64,000 nucleotides of DNA from Odontesthes bonariensis (taxonomy: Eukaryota; Chordata; Actinopteri; Atheriniformes; Atherinopsidae). Location of the stretch: assembly GCF_027942865.1 (NCBI RefSeq), contig NC_134513.1, positions 34,217,429 to 34,281,428 of the forward strand. Direction: 5' to 3'. The position numbers were made by a program, and so were the translations under genes. A model generated the notes under the pieces. That model searched no databases, was not told the origin of the DNA, and saw only the letters and a list, made by a program, of their open reading frames with translations. Every line of letters starts with the position of its first letter. Positions within the stretch are counted from its first letter, which is position 1. This document shows positions 1-11,786 of this stretch, one piece after another.

Positions 1-947
1 ATATCAGAGGGATTAAAAAAAACAACCTCTGACCTGCAAAGATTAAAATGACATGACTTTTCTTGTGGATGTCCACTGCAGTTGTTGCTGTTTTTTCCTC
101 CCTGAGGTTTGTTTCTAGTTAGGATAACTACGTCTTCTACTGAATTACAACCATGAGCAATGTGGCCTATAAATACACAGCCAAGTTCACTCACTTCAAA
201 CTAGAGATGCACCGGATCCTGATTTTTAAAGTCCTACCGGATACCGGATCCACTGCTTAAGATCCTGCCGGAACCGGAACCGGATACCGGATCCTACTCG
301 GATCATCAGCTAGTACATTATAATGCAGTGAAAACCACTTTACAGTTCATTTCCTTTCCTTAACAGATGAAATACGCAATAACTTTAAACATTATCTATT
401 TTATTTGAATATAGTCACTTGGAACACACCGCTGAAATGTTCAGCTTAACGTCATTTGTGTACAGGCTTATTGTTCTGTTCAATCCAAAGAACAAATAAA
501 GAGAGCAAAAAATGACATTATTACTAAAGAGAATGAGGCCTGTCATAAACAGCAGGCCATAAAGTGCTCTTTGAAAAGTAAAAGAAAAGAGTAAAAGAAT
601 CCAACAAAACATAGGCCTACTGCATTTACAAACTAAAATATAGCAAATTTAGCACATGTATAACTCTTGGATACAAAATTTTAATAGGCCAGGTAAATGT
701 AATGAAAAAAAATGTAGGCTAATAGTAGCCTATTAACTGCAGACTGATTTTTTTTCTCAGAAAAGAAAAAACATTGGTAATCTTGATAATCATCATGAAT
801 GCCTACAGTCATGGAACACAGGCTATTTCACTTCTATTTCAAGCACTTAACTGTAGGCTTAATTAGAACATTAAACAAAGTGTGGCACAAAAAACTCGAA
901 CCTACTCTCCTGTAGGTTATATTGTGAACAACTTCTATAGCTAGCTT

Positions 948-1319
948 TCACAGAAAATGAGCGTTTCCTTTCAGAAAAACAAGACGCTCTGCATTGATCG
1001 GCGACAGCCGGTTGCGAGTGTGAGAACGGATGTCTCCAGCGGTGCTGAAAAGTCGTTCACTGGGTACAGAGGTTGGTGGTGGGCAGAGATAAACTTTGGC
1101 CGTTTTTGACAGCAGTGGAAAGCACTGCTGATTGCCTTTCCACCACTGAAGCGGGTCTTCGGTTAGAGGAATCAGTGGCTCGCTGAAAAAAACGCTGACC
1201 TCTGTTTCGGCGCTCAGTGTGGCTGGCTCACACTCGGTGTTGCTGCGGAACAGATCGTCCCAGTTGCTCCACCGTTGTCCCTCTGGACCAGGTGACATTT
1301 GTTGACAGGTATGTCCCAC
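948..1319 (-). pseudogene. hAT transposase, C-terminal dimerisation region
   Basis: About 45 residues at the C-terminus match the hATC dimerisation motif: PPTSVPSERLFSTAGDI, then a run ending NAERLVFLKGN. It belongs to the same minus-strand transposase as the 1933-1214 part, in a different frame. The second and third catalytic residues, normally between the two parts, are missing. Confidence 0.85.
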
Positions 1320-1933
1320 GCTTTGATAATATCTTGCAGTGCGCTTGCGATGTTAATAGCTGTGTGTCTTCCATCGAATGCCTCGCATTGTAGGATAGCA
1401 GTCACGCGGTTGAAATGATCATCAATCCAATGTGATGTTACGCTCAAATATGACTGAGTAGTGTATTCGCAAGTCCATATGTCACATGTAAATGAAAAGG
1501 CCTGCGCTTCCTTGACATGCACTCGTATACGGGAAGCTACCGTTTCATACATTTCAGGAATTATTTTATCAGCAAAGAAACGCCTTGAGGGGAGTTTGTA
1601 ACGTGGCTCAAGCAGTTGCACTAGCTCGGTGAACCCAGTGTCTTCCACAATACTGTATGGTTGCAAATCAACAGCTATCATTTTACCGACTGCGGCATGT
1701 ATGGCATTGGCTTTTGGGTGGTCTGAAGCCCACGGTTTGTTTGGTGCAGGGCTCGTGAAGTTGGTAATAGTGGTCTGAGTACCACTCTGTGACTGTGCTG
1801 CTGTGGTACCTGTAGCCTCACTGACGTTAGACTCGGCCTTGCACAACTCATACTCCGTTGGATGCTTTGCACGGAGATGTTTTAACAGCGGAGATGTTGA
1901 GTACTGTCTAGTGTCTTTACCCCCACGAACCAA
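1214..1933 (-). pseudogene. hAT transposase, N-terminal part
   Basis: The 239-codon open stretch starts with the second half of a BED zinc finger (SPLLKHLRAKH near residues 15-25). It continues with a linker and the start of the RNase H-like domain. FTCDIWTCEYTTQSYLSVT near residues 148-166 contains the first catalytic Asp of hAT transposases. The first half of the finger is encoded upstream, to about 2033, in another frame with its Cys pair disturbed. The end runs out of homology (GATGTICSAATPSVSQPH), where the internal deletion joins unrelated sequence. It cannot make an active enzyme. Confidence 0.85.
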
Positions 1934-2218
1934 ATTTGTACTGCAAAGCGTGCATCTCCCTCTTTCAGTTCAAAGTACTGCCATACAGCACTTTTTCGGC
2001 TCACTGCATCCATTTCCGCCGCCGACTGCTAGCACAATGGAGGTTATCTTCCGGCAGTAACCGAACCTCGTCAAAAATGCCACTATCCGGCCGGAACCGG
2101 ACCCCGGATCCTGGATCCGGTGCATCTCTACTTCAAACGTCAAGGAAATATGTACGATTCGTATTTTTTGGAGCTTGGAGGGCTGCTATGGCTTTGCTTT
2201 TTTAATAAATGTAAAGAT

Positions 2219-2700
2219 TGCTTATTGTCATGATGTAATAACGGAGTTTGGACCCAAATGCTGACAACGTAGAGGAGGTGAGTTGATTTTGATGATTTAA
2301 TCAAAGTAAATGATAATACCAAAGATCCAGGAATACAGGGAGCACAGGAACAAAAACCAAAACAGACTAAGGAGACTCAAAACTGGCAAGAGGTGTTCAC
2401 GGGAAGGGAGACGGGAGACAAGTACGACTAGAGAGGGAAACAAGACGATGAATAGGATGGGGAATTCAGACGAGGATCCGGCGAGGAGTGGTGGAACTAG
2501 AAAGACGTATATACTGGGGAGGTGACTACTGGAGCAGGAACTGGTGGCTGATTTCTAACAGGTTGCAGGTGAGAGTGAATGAGAGCAGAGGACAGGAGAC
2601 GGACTGAGAAGAGAGAGAGAGATGGCAAAACACAGGGGGCGAGGGAGTGCACACTAACTGACGCTTTGCTTTGCGGTAAGACGTATTGCATCACTTCCTG
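2219..2700. repeat. Anonymous dispersed repeat, left part
   Basis: This purine-rich non-coding stretch reads tttggacccaaatgctgac at its left and tatatactgggga near 2509. A related layout occurs at 18.9-19.3 kb (tatatactgggagg), and weaker similarity is seen at 9.16 kb. The L2 element that follows may have inserted into this repeat, with 7193-7500 as its other half. Family not recognised. Confidence 0.35.
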
Positions 2701-2890
2701 TTACCTTGCTCGTGCACTGTGGAATTTCTTGCTCCGCTTGGAGTACTGATAATCACTTTATTTCTATCTATAACTTACACAATTTTGCATTTTTAAACTC
2801 TATAGCTTACAGTTCTGTTCTAACACACTCCTACAGATCTTCAATCTTTATTTTCACTTTTTAGCGGTGTGTCTGGTTCTCTAGCGTAGC

Positions 2891-3775
2891 ATGGCTACCG
2901 GTTCTCTTCCTCCTTCTCCTGCTTTCACCTGCTCCGTGTGTCAGATGTTTAGTTACTCCTCTGCCTCCTTTAGCGATAATGGTACATGTAACAAATGTAG
3001 TCTTTTTGTAGTTTTGGAGGCGAGGTTATCTGAATTGGAAGCTCGGCTCTGCACTGTTGAAAATCAACCGATAGCGAGCCAGGTCCCTTTAGCCAGTGTG
3101 GAGCCACCTAGCGTAGCTAGCTCAATTAGCCTCCCCCTAGCAGAACCCGAGCAGCCGGGATTACAAGGTGGCTGGGTGACTGTCAGGAAGAGGCATAGCT
3201 CTAAAGTCAAGCCCGTTGTTCACCATCGACCTGTCCACGCTTCTAACAGATTTTCCCCACTCAGCGACACACCCGCTGAGGAAAAAACCCTGGTAATTGG
3301 CAGCTCTATAGTCAGAAACGTGGCATTAGAGGCACCAGCGGCCATAGTCAAATGCATTCCAGGGGCCAGAGCGGGCGACATAGAATCCTATTTAAAACTG
3401 CTGGCTAAGGATAAACGTAAATATGGTAAAATAGTTATTCACGTCGGCGTTAATGACACCCGGTTATGCCAATCGGAGGTCACTAAAATTAATGTTGCAT
3501 CGGTGTGTAATTTTGCCAAAACAATGTCGGACTCCGTAGTTTTCTCTGGACCCCTGCCAAATCTGACCAGTGATGACATGTTTAGCCGCATGTCGTCCTA
3601 CAATCGCTGGTTGTCTAGATGGTGTCCAGCAAATAACGTGGGCTACATAGATAATTGGCAATCTTTCTGGAGGAAACCTGGTCTGATGAGGAGAGACGGC
3701 ATCCATCCCACTTTGGAAGGAGCAGCTCTCATTTCTAGAAATATGGATGAATTTATTTGCCACCCTAAAACATGA
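2891..3775 (+). CDS. L2 LINE ORF1, SGNH esterase-type protein
   Basis: The protein has 294 residues. A Cys-rich N-terminus (CSVCQ, then CNKC near residues 15-36) is followed by a short coiled coil ([12 protein letters not shown]). A C-terminal SGNH-hydrolase domain follows. Its blocks are visible: GSSIVRNV with the nucleophile Ser near 137, HVGVND near 184-189, and DGIHP near 269 with the Asp/His pair. ORF1 esterases of CR1/L2 LINEs are thought to act in the RNP, perhaps on lipid or membrane. It ends in TGA, and the ORF2 frame continues in phase 21 bases later. ATG at 2891 is the first in-frame start. Confidence 0.88.
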   Translation: MATGSLPPSPAFTCSVCQMFSYSSASFSDNGTCNKCSLFVVLEARLSELEARLCTVENQPIASQVPLASVEPPSVASSISLPLAEPEQPGLQGGWVTVRKRHSSKVKPVVHHRPVHASNRFSPLSDTPAEEKTLVIGSSIVRNVALEAPAAIVKCIPGARAGDIESYLKLLAKDKRKYGKIVIHVGVNDTRLCQSEVTKINVASVCNFAKTMSDSVVFSGPLPNLTSDDMFSRMSSYNRWLSRWCPANNVGYIDNWQSFWRKPGLMRRDGIHPTLEGAALISRNMDEFICHPKT

Positions 3776-3796
3776 CAACCCAGGGCTCAGACCAGG

Positions 3797-5971
3797 ATGC
3801 AGAGTTGTAGTCTTACACACTTCTCTGCAGCTTCCCACCTGCTGCTACCCCCCCAATCGATTAACACAAAAGGAGCAAATCCTCTTGTGCAAAAAGAAAT
3901 TATTAAAACAAAAACTTTAACTGAACAAAAACATCAAACTATTAAATGTGGTTTGCTGAATATCAGATCTCTCCTTTCCAAGTCTCTGTTAGTGAATGAG
4001 TTGATTTGTGATCATCACATTGATATATTTAGTCTTACAGAAACCTGGCTGCAGCAGGAGGATCATGTTAGCATTAATGAAGCAACTCCCTCTGACTGTT
4101 TAAATGTTCACGTTCCTCGAACCACAGGCAGAGGAGGAGGAGTGGCAGCTATTTTCAGATCAGGGTTACTAATCAGTCCCAGACCCAAGATTAGTTTGAG
4201 CTCTTTTGAATCTGTGATTCTCAGTTTTTCCCACGCAAAGTGGAAATCCCAGAAACCTCTTGTGTTTGTTGTTGTGTATCATTCACCTGGCCCTTATTCT
4301 GAGTTTCTGTCTGAATTCTCAGAGTTTTTATCCCAGTTAGTGCTGAGTACAGATAAAGTCATTGTTGTGGGTGACTTTAATATTCATGTAGATGTTGAAA
4401 ATGATAGCCTGAATATGAACTTTAATTCTATATTAGACTCTATTGGATTTTCTCAGAGTGTTCACAGACCGACTCACTGCCTTAATCACACCCTTGATCT
4501 TGTGCTGACTTATGGCATTGAGTGGTATAATTCACAGCTGCGTGCTTTAAAGCAGACTGCAAGAAAGCTGGAGAGACAGTGGCGTTCCTCTAATTTAGAA
4601 GAGTCTCAGTTAGTCTGGAAAGATAGTTTAATAACGGATAAGAAAGCCCTTCGTAAAGCTAGAACTGCTTATTATTCATCATTGATAGAAGAGAATAAGA
4701 ATAATCCCAGGTTTCTTTTCAGCACTGTAGCCAGTCTGACTAAGAGTCCGAGCTCTGCTGAGCTAGTTATTCCTTTAACTCTCAGCAGTGATGATTTCAT
4801 GAGCTTCTTTATTAATAAAATTGTTTCTATCAGAGAGAAGATTGATGGAGTCCTTCCCACTATTATCACTGATGTATCATCAAGTACAGCAGCTTTAGAA
4901 GTATCTTTAGAACCTAATTTATATTTAGACGGCTTCTGTCCAGTTGATCTCTCTGAACTAACAACAGCAATAGTCTCTTCTAAACCATCAACTTGTGTTT
5001 TAGACCCAATCCCAACCAGACTGTTCAAGGAGGTTTTCCCCTTAATTGACACTTCCATATTGGATTTGATCAATTTTTCTTTGTTGACAGGATATGTACC
5101 TCAGACTTTTAAGGTTGCTGTAATTAAACCTTTACTTAAAAAACCTACTCTTGATTCAGAAGTGTTGGCTCATTATAGACCTATATCCAATCTCCCTTTT
5201 ATGTCTAAAGTTCTTGAAAAAATAGTTGCAGCTCAGCTTTGTGATCATTTACGCAGAAATAATCTGTTTGAAGAGTTTCAGTCAGGATTCAGAGTGCATC
5301 ATAGCACAGAAACTGCACTGCTGAAAGTTACCAATGATCTCCTCTTAGCCTCTGATAGCGGACTTGTGTCTGTGCTTGTCCTGTTGGATCTCAGTGCTGC
5401 ATTTGATACGGTCGATCACAGTATCTTATTACACAGACTTGAAGATGTTATTGGGATTAAAGGAACTGCATTAGGCTGGTTTAAGTCATATTTATCTGAT
5501 AGATTTCAGTTTGTTCTTGTAAATGAAGAATCTTCCTCACACACCAGAGTAAGTCATGGAGTTCCTCAGGGTTCTGTGCTTGGACCGATTCTTTTCACTT
5601 TATACATGCTTCCATTAGGTAACATTATTAGACAGCATGGCATAAATTTCCATTGCTATGCTGATGATACTCAGCTGTACTTATCTATAAAACCAGATGA
5701 ACCCAATAGGTTGGTCAGACTACAAGCATGTCTTAAAGACATAAAGACCTGGATGACTCAGAACTGTCTGCTTCTAAATTCAGACAAAACTGAAGTCGTT
5801 ATCTTTGGACCTGAGCGTTTCAGGGAGAAATTGTCTAGCTATATAGTTACTCTAGATGGTATTTCCTTGGCTTCTAGTTCTACAGTGAGGAACCTTGGAG
5901 TTATTTTTGACCAGAACTTATCATTTGACTCGCATATAAAACAGGTTTTAAGACACCCTTTCCACTTTTAA
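3797..5971 (+). pseudogene. L2 LINE ORF2 (endonuclease-reverse transcriptase), shortened
   Basis: The frame is open for 724 residues, against about 950 for the copy at 49.9-52.8 kb. An APE-type endonuclease starts with [10 protein letters not shown] (about 54), TETWL (about 80) and GDFNIHVD (about 190). The reverse transcriptase has [12 protein letters not shown] (about 530), [10 protein letters not shown] (about 588) and the catalytic YADD (about 620). Near 4525 the text jumps from LVLTYGIE to [10 protein letters not shown], losing the SDHF endonuclease motif and about 100-150 residues, without breaking the frame. Near 5943 a second deletion removes most of the C-terminal region, and KTRLKTFLFYKAYS reappears in another frame. 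No active endonuclease is expected. Confidence 0.85.
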
Positions 5972-6039
5972 GACCAGGCTTAAAACTTTCCTTTTTTATA
6001 AAGCTTATAGTTAGGTCTGTTGAATCTGATAGTGTGTCT

Positions 6040-6463
6040 GCTAGTGTGTCTTGTTCTGCCTCCACCTCTGGCACCCTCTATACTTTCATTACCCCCTACC
6101 CGAACCAGGGTTTGAATCCCATTCCCGCCTATCTTACCTCTTTTATTTCTACCCCTACCCGAACCAGGGTTTGCATCCCCACCCCGCTGTGACTGGTGTG
6201 CAGTTGGTGAGAGTGAGTTGTATGGCTTTGTTTTTGCTGGTATTTTTAGTGATTATAGGATTGTTTAGGTGAGTTTGTCTGCTGAATCTGCTAGTGTGTC
6301 TTGTTCTGCCTCCACCTCTGGCACCCTCTATACTTTCATTACCCCCTACCCGAACCAGGGTTTGAATCCCATTCCCGCTTATCTTACCTCTTTTATTTCT
6401 CCCCCTACCCGAACCAGGGTTTGCATCCCCACCCCGCTGTGACTGGTGTGCAGTTGGTGAGAG
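6040..6463 (+). repeat. Tandem duplication in the L2 3' UTR
   Basis: Two copies of a block of about 174 bp start at ctagtgtgtcttgttctgcc (6041 and 6291), 250 bp apart. Each copy holds two shorter repeats around acccgaaccagggtttg, giving four of these in all. The copies differ at very few bases, so the duplication is recent or was present in the source element. Confidence 0.85.
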
Positions 6464-6977
6464 GCTGAGGTAGCTTGTGGCTGTAAAAGATGGTTCTATA
6501 TATGGATCTATATAGGGAGTATAGGGAATTACTCACTGAGTCTGGTCCTTTATTTATTTATTTATTTTTGTTAGCACAAGTTTCTTGTGTTTACCTTGAA
6601 TAGGGATGGCTCAGGTGATCCTGAAACATCCCATAGTTAAGCTGCTATAGGCCTAGACTGCTGGGGGGCCTCATCTGTCACACCTTTCCTCACTTTACTC
6701 TCTTTATGTATATGTGACATTATTGTGGTCATTAACTCGTGTTTCCCTGTTCCAACAGATATCCTTTGAATGGTGTTACAGTGCCGCCGCGCCCCGCCCC
6801 CCCTTCCCCCCCCCCCTCTTCTGTCTTCTCAAACCCCAGCTGGTCGAGGCGGATGGCCACCCTTCCTGAGTCTGGTTCTGCCAGAGGTTTCTTCCTGTTA
6901 AAAGGGAGTCGTTTCTCTCCACAGTCGCCTCAGGCACGCCGCTCAGGCCGGGAGATTGGACCGAAAAAACAAAAAGT

Positions 6978-7192
6978 TTTCAGTGCAATCTGTTGGTTTT
7001 CTTAGCTAGGAAATTGTTTTTGAATTGGCTCTATATGAACGAATTGGATTATTTTATGAATTATGATTATTATTAATTAATTGAATTCCAATTGGCTTGA
7101 ATTGGACTTACTATCTAAGTGCCTTGAGATGACATTTGTTGTATTTGGCGCTATATAAATAAAAATGAATTGAAAAAATGAATTGAATTGAA
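6978..7192 (+). repeat. L2 3' tail with TGAAT microsatellite
   Basis: The segment from tgcaatctgttggttttctt through ccttgagatgacatttgttg to the TGAAT repeats is the conserved 3' end used for target-primed reverse transcription. It reappears, slightly diverged, at 33232-33433. Confidence 0.85.
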
Positions 7193-9155
7193 CTTTGAAA
7201 ATGAATCTAACTAACACAAAGAATACACAAGGAGTAATAAAACAGAACTGAATACTGAGAAAAACAGAACTAAGATGAAACAAAGACTGATCTAATACAG
7301 AAAACACAAAGACACTGAATAAAAATAATACCAATAACTAAGTCACTGAGTAGAACTACTGTACATACAATATGACCGGCACAGTCATGATGGTACATTA
7401 TTTCCCTACTGACCAGAGAGTACAGCCTTGTGTGGCGAGTTGGGGGTAGTGGCAGAAATAACACACACACTACAAAAAAACACCCAGATCCTGACACTTA
7501 TATCCATTTTCTTTACCTGCTTAATTCAAGTCCATCACAGGACATGGATCACTACAGTAAAGATTTTTCAATACATCAAAAAAACCTACAAGCCTCCGAC
7601 TCCAAACTCTCCATACACCCCAAGGAGCGAAGAGAAGGGAAAATATTAAGGTACCCAAAGGTGCATGACTGACAGCCAGGACCAAACCATCACACTGCAT
7701 TGAGATTAAGGTTCTAAGGTCTGGACTGGGACTGGGACTGGGAGTCATGGGGCAGGGACCCTGAGAACACACCCTTGCATCGGGTTGACTGAGTCCTTGA
7801 GGCAAGCTGCCAGGAATGTGGTCGTGCGGTGGGCAGCGAAGCATATAAAGGTGGTTTAACGACAGGAAACGTGTCTCAAAGTGGCAGCTGTCACACTCCA
7901 CCCAGTCAGAGGCAAATACCTGTTGTGGTGGATGGGGATGGGGGGGCGACAGGAGGCCCAGATGGTGGCAAAGAGACCCTTGCTGTGATGTATCCAGAGT
8001 TCTCTACGCTTTGCTGCTTGATATCCAGGAATGTTTAACACTGCTGTCTCTATTGATCATTTAATATTCAATTTATGCACATTGAATCATGAAAAAGGTG
8101 AACATTGGGACTGTGGCAGTTGCTCAGCATTTCATGTAGCCAGCCTGTCAATACTGCTGGGTTACAAATTTGTGGTTATTCTGACAACGTAAAACCAGAG
8201 AAGGGTGTTTCCTGCAGAGGCTGGGGCTGTTACAGAGTTATATTACATGTTTTTGTCTCAATTCTAATTGCCATATATTAGTCATATTGCGTAGTAATCA
8301 GATGTGCGATGAAACTGTGCAATTTAATGTTTTAAGAGGACAAACTAGATTAGTGTACGCTTTTAGAACAGCTGTTCTCTCAACACTCTAGATCTAGCAG
8401 CTTTTTCACAGCGTCACAAAGTCAACATTCCCAACTTTACTCTGAGACTGTTTCTGCAATTTCTCATGTGAACAATCAAGCATAAAGCTATACATATCCT
8501 CAAAGAGATTGTCACAAAATAAAAGGTTTTATTTCTCCACTTGTGTCTGAACCATGGCTATATTCCATTTCATATTGAATATATTGAGATATTCCATTCC
8601 AATGTTGGGGGTGGGACGATTAACAGAAGAGTTTTCGGCAGCAAATCTTAAAGGGGGGGGTCTCTTTTTCTTTATCTTGGATATTTCATCAACATTTTCC
8701 TCAGCAGCAGGAAAAGAAACGTTTCTTAACTAAGCCAAAACTGATAAATGAGGTTTAGTTTTCCCAGTGTAGTAAATATGTGTTATGATTATGTGTCTTT
8801 CGTGAATATCATCCTTATTTTAACATTCATAAACAAATTAGAAGGGTGGCAGCCACCTAATATGCAGAAGGAAAAGAGGAGCATTTTTACATGTCTGTTT
8901 AAGCAAAGTAACGTCAGAGAAATGTTATCGTCTACAAACATGAAAACACGTTTGATTAAACGTAATCACCAAAATCTTAGTTACGATTGGTTTATTTGTG
9001 CGTACTGGCATGATAGAGACAAACAGGCTGTGGCAGATATTACCGCCATTTACTGATGGAATAAAAATACTGTGGGGTCGATGCCATCTTTTAGAATTGT
9101 GTTGCCATGTTTTTGTGTAATGAAAAGCATGGCTACTGTTACAGCTAGTGCCAAG
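7193..9155. other. Unassigned non-coding stretch
   Basis: No credible gene is visible. The first 300 bases are A-rich and end near cagatcctgacac (7486), possibly the right half of the repeat interrupted by the L2. A G-run lies near 8654. The short open frames show no recognisable motifs. Confidence 0.5.
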
Positions 9156-9648
9156 CCGACTCACAAAAAGGACCCAGGAGCGGATGCTGAAACAACAGAG
9201 CTTGACAAAAGACAAGGTTTATTAAATTTAAGGTGGTGTGGGGAGCCAGAGGGATTATCCAGGTGAGCAGGTGCGTGATGATAAGTAAGAGTGCGAGACT
9301 TTGTCCAGATAATGATCAGGTTTGCTCTCACAGAATCCAGGTGGGTTTCCGTGCAGGGGGGAGGGTGGTACAGCTGGCTATGGTGCAGAGGTCCTGAGCC
9401 CGCAGTGGGGCGCGCAGGCAGGTAGGTCCAGCAGGTAGGTGTGGCTGGTGGATTGTTGTGGCGACCACAAGAAATGCTAAGATGAAGTTTCAGAAGCCAG
9501 AGCAAAGAAAACAACGGGGAAGACGGCTGAAGGAACAAGGAGGCAGGGTAAGTAACACGAAGGAGATTTTCATAAGGAAGCACATCAGCCAAATTACCAC
9601 AGTATGAAGTGGGACAATCTGGCAAAGACTGGTTGCTCCTGCAGGCCC

Positions 9649-9829
9649 TTAAAGGGATAGTTCGCCTCTTTTGACATGAAGCTGTATGACATCCCATATT
9701 AGCAATATCATTTATTCAATTTGACTTACCCCCCACTGCGTCCTGTGAGCCGAGTTCCAGCCTCGTTTTGGTGTTGACAAGATAGTCCAGCTAGTTGGCT
9801 GGGGCTTAAAAAAAAAGCTACCCCTTTAA
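9649..9829. mobile_element. piggyBac-like MITE (TTAA target)
   Basis: TTAA occurs at both ends (9649-9652 and 9826-9829). The flanking ends read AAGGGATAG and, inverted, AAGGGGTAG, giving a short imperfect terminal inverted repeat. There is no coding capacity. TTAA duplication plus a TIR points to the piggyBac superfamily or another TTAA-specific group. Confidence 0.6.
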
Positions 9830-9910
9830 GAAGAAGCCTCGATGGTGGCAGACGAGGAGCAGGTGTGAGAGCAGGTGTTACCCAGACTTCGCCCCAACTT
9901 CCTGGAACAT

Positions 9911-10541
9911 GGGCTGTGTTCGAAACCGCCTACTTCCCCTACTACTCCCACTACTCCTACTAACTTTAACTTTTTTTAAGTTCCCGGATGCATACTAGAT
10001 TCACCGAAATGTTGGGTATGCATCATGAGGTTACTACTCATACTCAAACTACCCAAGATGCAACGTAACGTGACGTAGCCGATCGTCATTTCCTGTCAAA
10101 GCGGCAGTTTCAAGCTAGCTACAACGAGGGTAGGTTCCCTTCCTGTTTTCAAAACAAAAGCACCAATTGTATCGTAATGGATTTCCCTATGATAAAAGGC
10201 AATGGGTATTTTATTTTGTGAAAATAACCGGAAGTGCGTTGCTCACTGCGGCTAGCTTTAGTAGCGCCGAATTCGTGGGAACAAAATTGTAAATAGCCGG
10301 TATTTTGTCCGATTTTCAACACGTTGGGGATCTAAACGACTACTTTCTCGCCTGAAAATGTTTCAAATGTTGCTAAAGTTTACAGAGTTTAGAGCTTAAG
10401 CGAAATCAGCTTCAGGCCGGCTGATTTCGGCTCGGGCAGGAGCGAAATGCATTGTGGGTAAACGCTCTGCACACTTTCTGATCGAATGAGTATGCCGTTT
10501 GCAAGTATGTAGTATGTAGTAGGCGGTTTCGAACACAGCCC
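9911..10541. mobile_element. Non-autonomous DNA element with 24-bp perfect TIRs
   Basis: The left end GGGCTGTGTTCGAAACCGCC plus TACT (9911-9934) is repeated exactly inverted at 10518-10541. The 631-bp element has no transposase. No convincing target duplication flanks it, so the superfamily is open (hAT or PIF/Harbinger are candidates). Confidence 0.8.
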
Positions 10542-10605
10542 TGCTCGTCCCCACCGAAGGCTCAGAAACCAAAACAAACACCACAGCACAGCATGATCGT
10601 GACAG

Positions 10606-11690
10606 GTGCATCAAATGGACCTTTTACATTCCTGCAAGAGTCCACCTATAATCTGAACCCGGCCTGTACAGATGCAGTTCAGCCTTAACTAATTTTACCC
10701 AACAGAAACTTTCGGTAATACTTGTTTGTTTGCAAGTGGACAGAAATGTCAACACGTCCCTAAATATGAAATAAATAAAAGTATCCCATGGTAATCAATC
10801 ATAAGTATGCAGAGAGGAAGTTTCTAGTTGGCGGTTTCGCAGTTCTCCTCTCCAAAGTTTTAATGACGACGCCTGGAGAAGTCATTCTTGTTCCATCAGA
10901 CTTCTCCCACACAGGCTGGAGCTGAAATATTTTTATGTGCTGAATTAATGTGATGACTGATCATTTAGATGGATTTTTCTGTGTAGGCGTCCTCTGTTCC
11001 ATTATTTCTACTGGAGTGGAAAGCCAAAAAGGGTCAATCAGACCAAGCAAGACGGCTGAGACAGCTGGTCATCTAACCGTGCTTTGCTTAAACAAGTAAA
11101 GCCTCGAGTTTTAGGCAGCGAGTGCTGAATCCGGAACATTGCTGTGTCCATGTAAATGTGTTGAAATGTGAATACAAAAGAGCAAAGCAGAGGAACGATG
11201 CCTGGTGACAAACATAACCTACAGTCATATCTGTTGTCAGTCATGCGGTGTGTTTCATGCAAGCAAAGTTCCCCATCAGCACACACTGAGACATCAGTTC
11301 TTTGTCTGAATAAAAGCCTGCTGGCCCCGAGCCTCACAGCTTGTGGTTTCATACAAATCAGGGAGAATAAATCACAAGTTATTTTATTTGGTCATCTTCT
11401 TTTTTACTGGAGACAAAACATCATAAGATTTGTTGATGTGAATTTAATTCAAAATTAAAGTGAAATAAATGTCAGATGCTCGACGGAGGATTTATGAGGC
11501 CAATAGAAAAAAAGGTGAGGTTTCAGATGACTGAGCAGAAATATCATTCCATTTCTCCCCCTTTACAGGTTCTATGAAAACAGTAACTATCGGACCTGCA
11601 AAACAAATGACAAAACTTATGAGTGTAGGAAAAGAGCCAAATGAAAGAAAAGGAGACAATCTAAAAAGAGAAATAAAAGATACTCAAGGG
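10606..11690. other. Unassigned stretch
   Basis: No gene, RNA or repeat is recognised. The short open frames on both strands lack motifs. Confidence 0.5.
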
Positions 11691-11786
11691 AGTTAAAGGG
11701 GACATATTATGGAAAAATCCATTTTTTCTGGGATTTATTTCCCAGAGTACAACGCGACTACCGGGAGATCGTGAGTCTTTTTAAAA

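Larger units (their letters stand above)
202..2130 (-). mobile_element. hAT DNA transposon, internally deleted (BED-finger family)
   Basis: The ends are a perfect 18-bp terminal inverted repeat starting TAGAGATGCACCGG. An 8-bp target duplication CTTCAAAC flanks it (194-201 and 2131-2138), the size expected for hAT. Just inside the ends are repeated CCGGATACCGGATCC-like motifs, probably transposase binding sites. The transposase remains lie on the minus strand: an N-terminal part (1933-1214) and the C-terminal dimerisation region (1319-948). At 1.93 kb the element is shorter than full-length hATs because the middle of the catalytic domain is gone, so it is non-autonomous. Clean ends and an exact duplication argue for a fairly young insertion. 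Confidence 0.93.
2700..7192 (+). mobile_element. L2-clade LINE, near full length but internally deleted
   Basis: This non-LTR retrotransposon has a 5' region, ORF1 (2891-3775), ORF2 (3797-5971), a long 3' UTR with tandem duplications, and a 3' tail. The tail ends with cgctatataaataaa followed by a TGAAT-rich microsatellite, typical of fish L2 elements. The 5' boundary is a guess, since no target duplication was seen and L2 often leaves none. ORF1 looks intact. ORF2 is open but lacks two segments, so the copy is probably dead, although its open frames suggest it is not old. Confidence 0.88.
9156..10605. repeat. Anonymous repeat carrying two inserted TIR elements
   Basis: It begins near aaaaggacccaggagcggat and ends near catgatcgtgacag. 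This head and tail arrangement resembles the repeats at 2.2 kb and 18.9 kb. It is split by a TTAA-flanked element (9649-9829) and a 24-bp-TIR element (9911-10541). Family unknown. Confidence 0.3.

Noticed and set aside
7428-8038. Several overlapping open frames
   Set aside because: Low-complexity and strand-overlapping; no codon or motif support.
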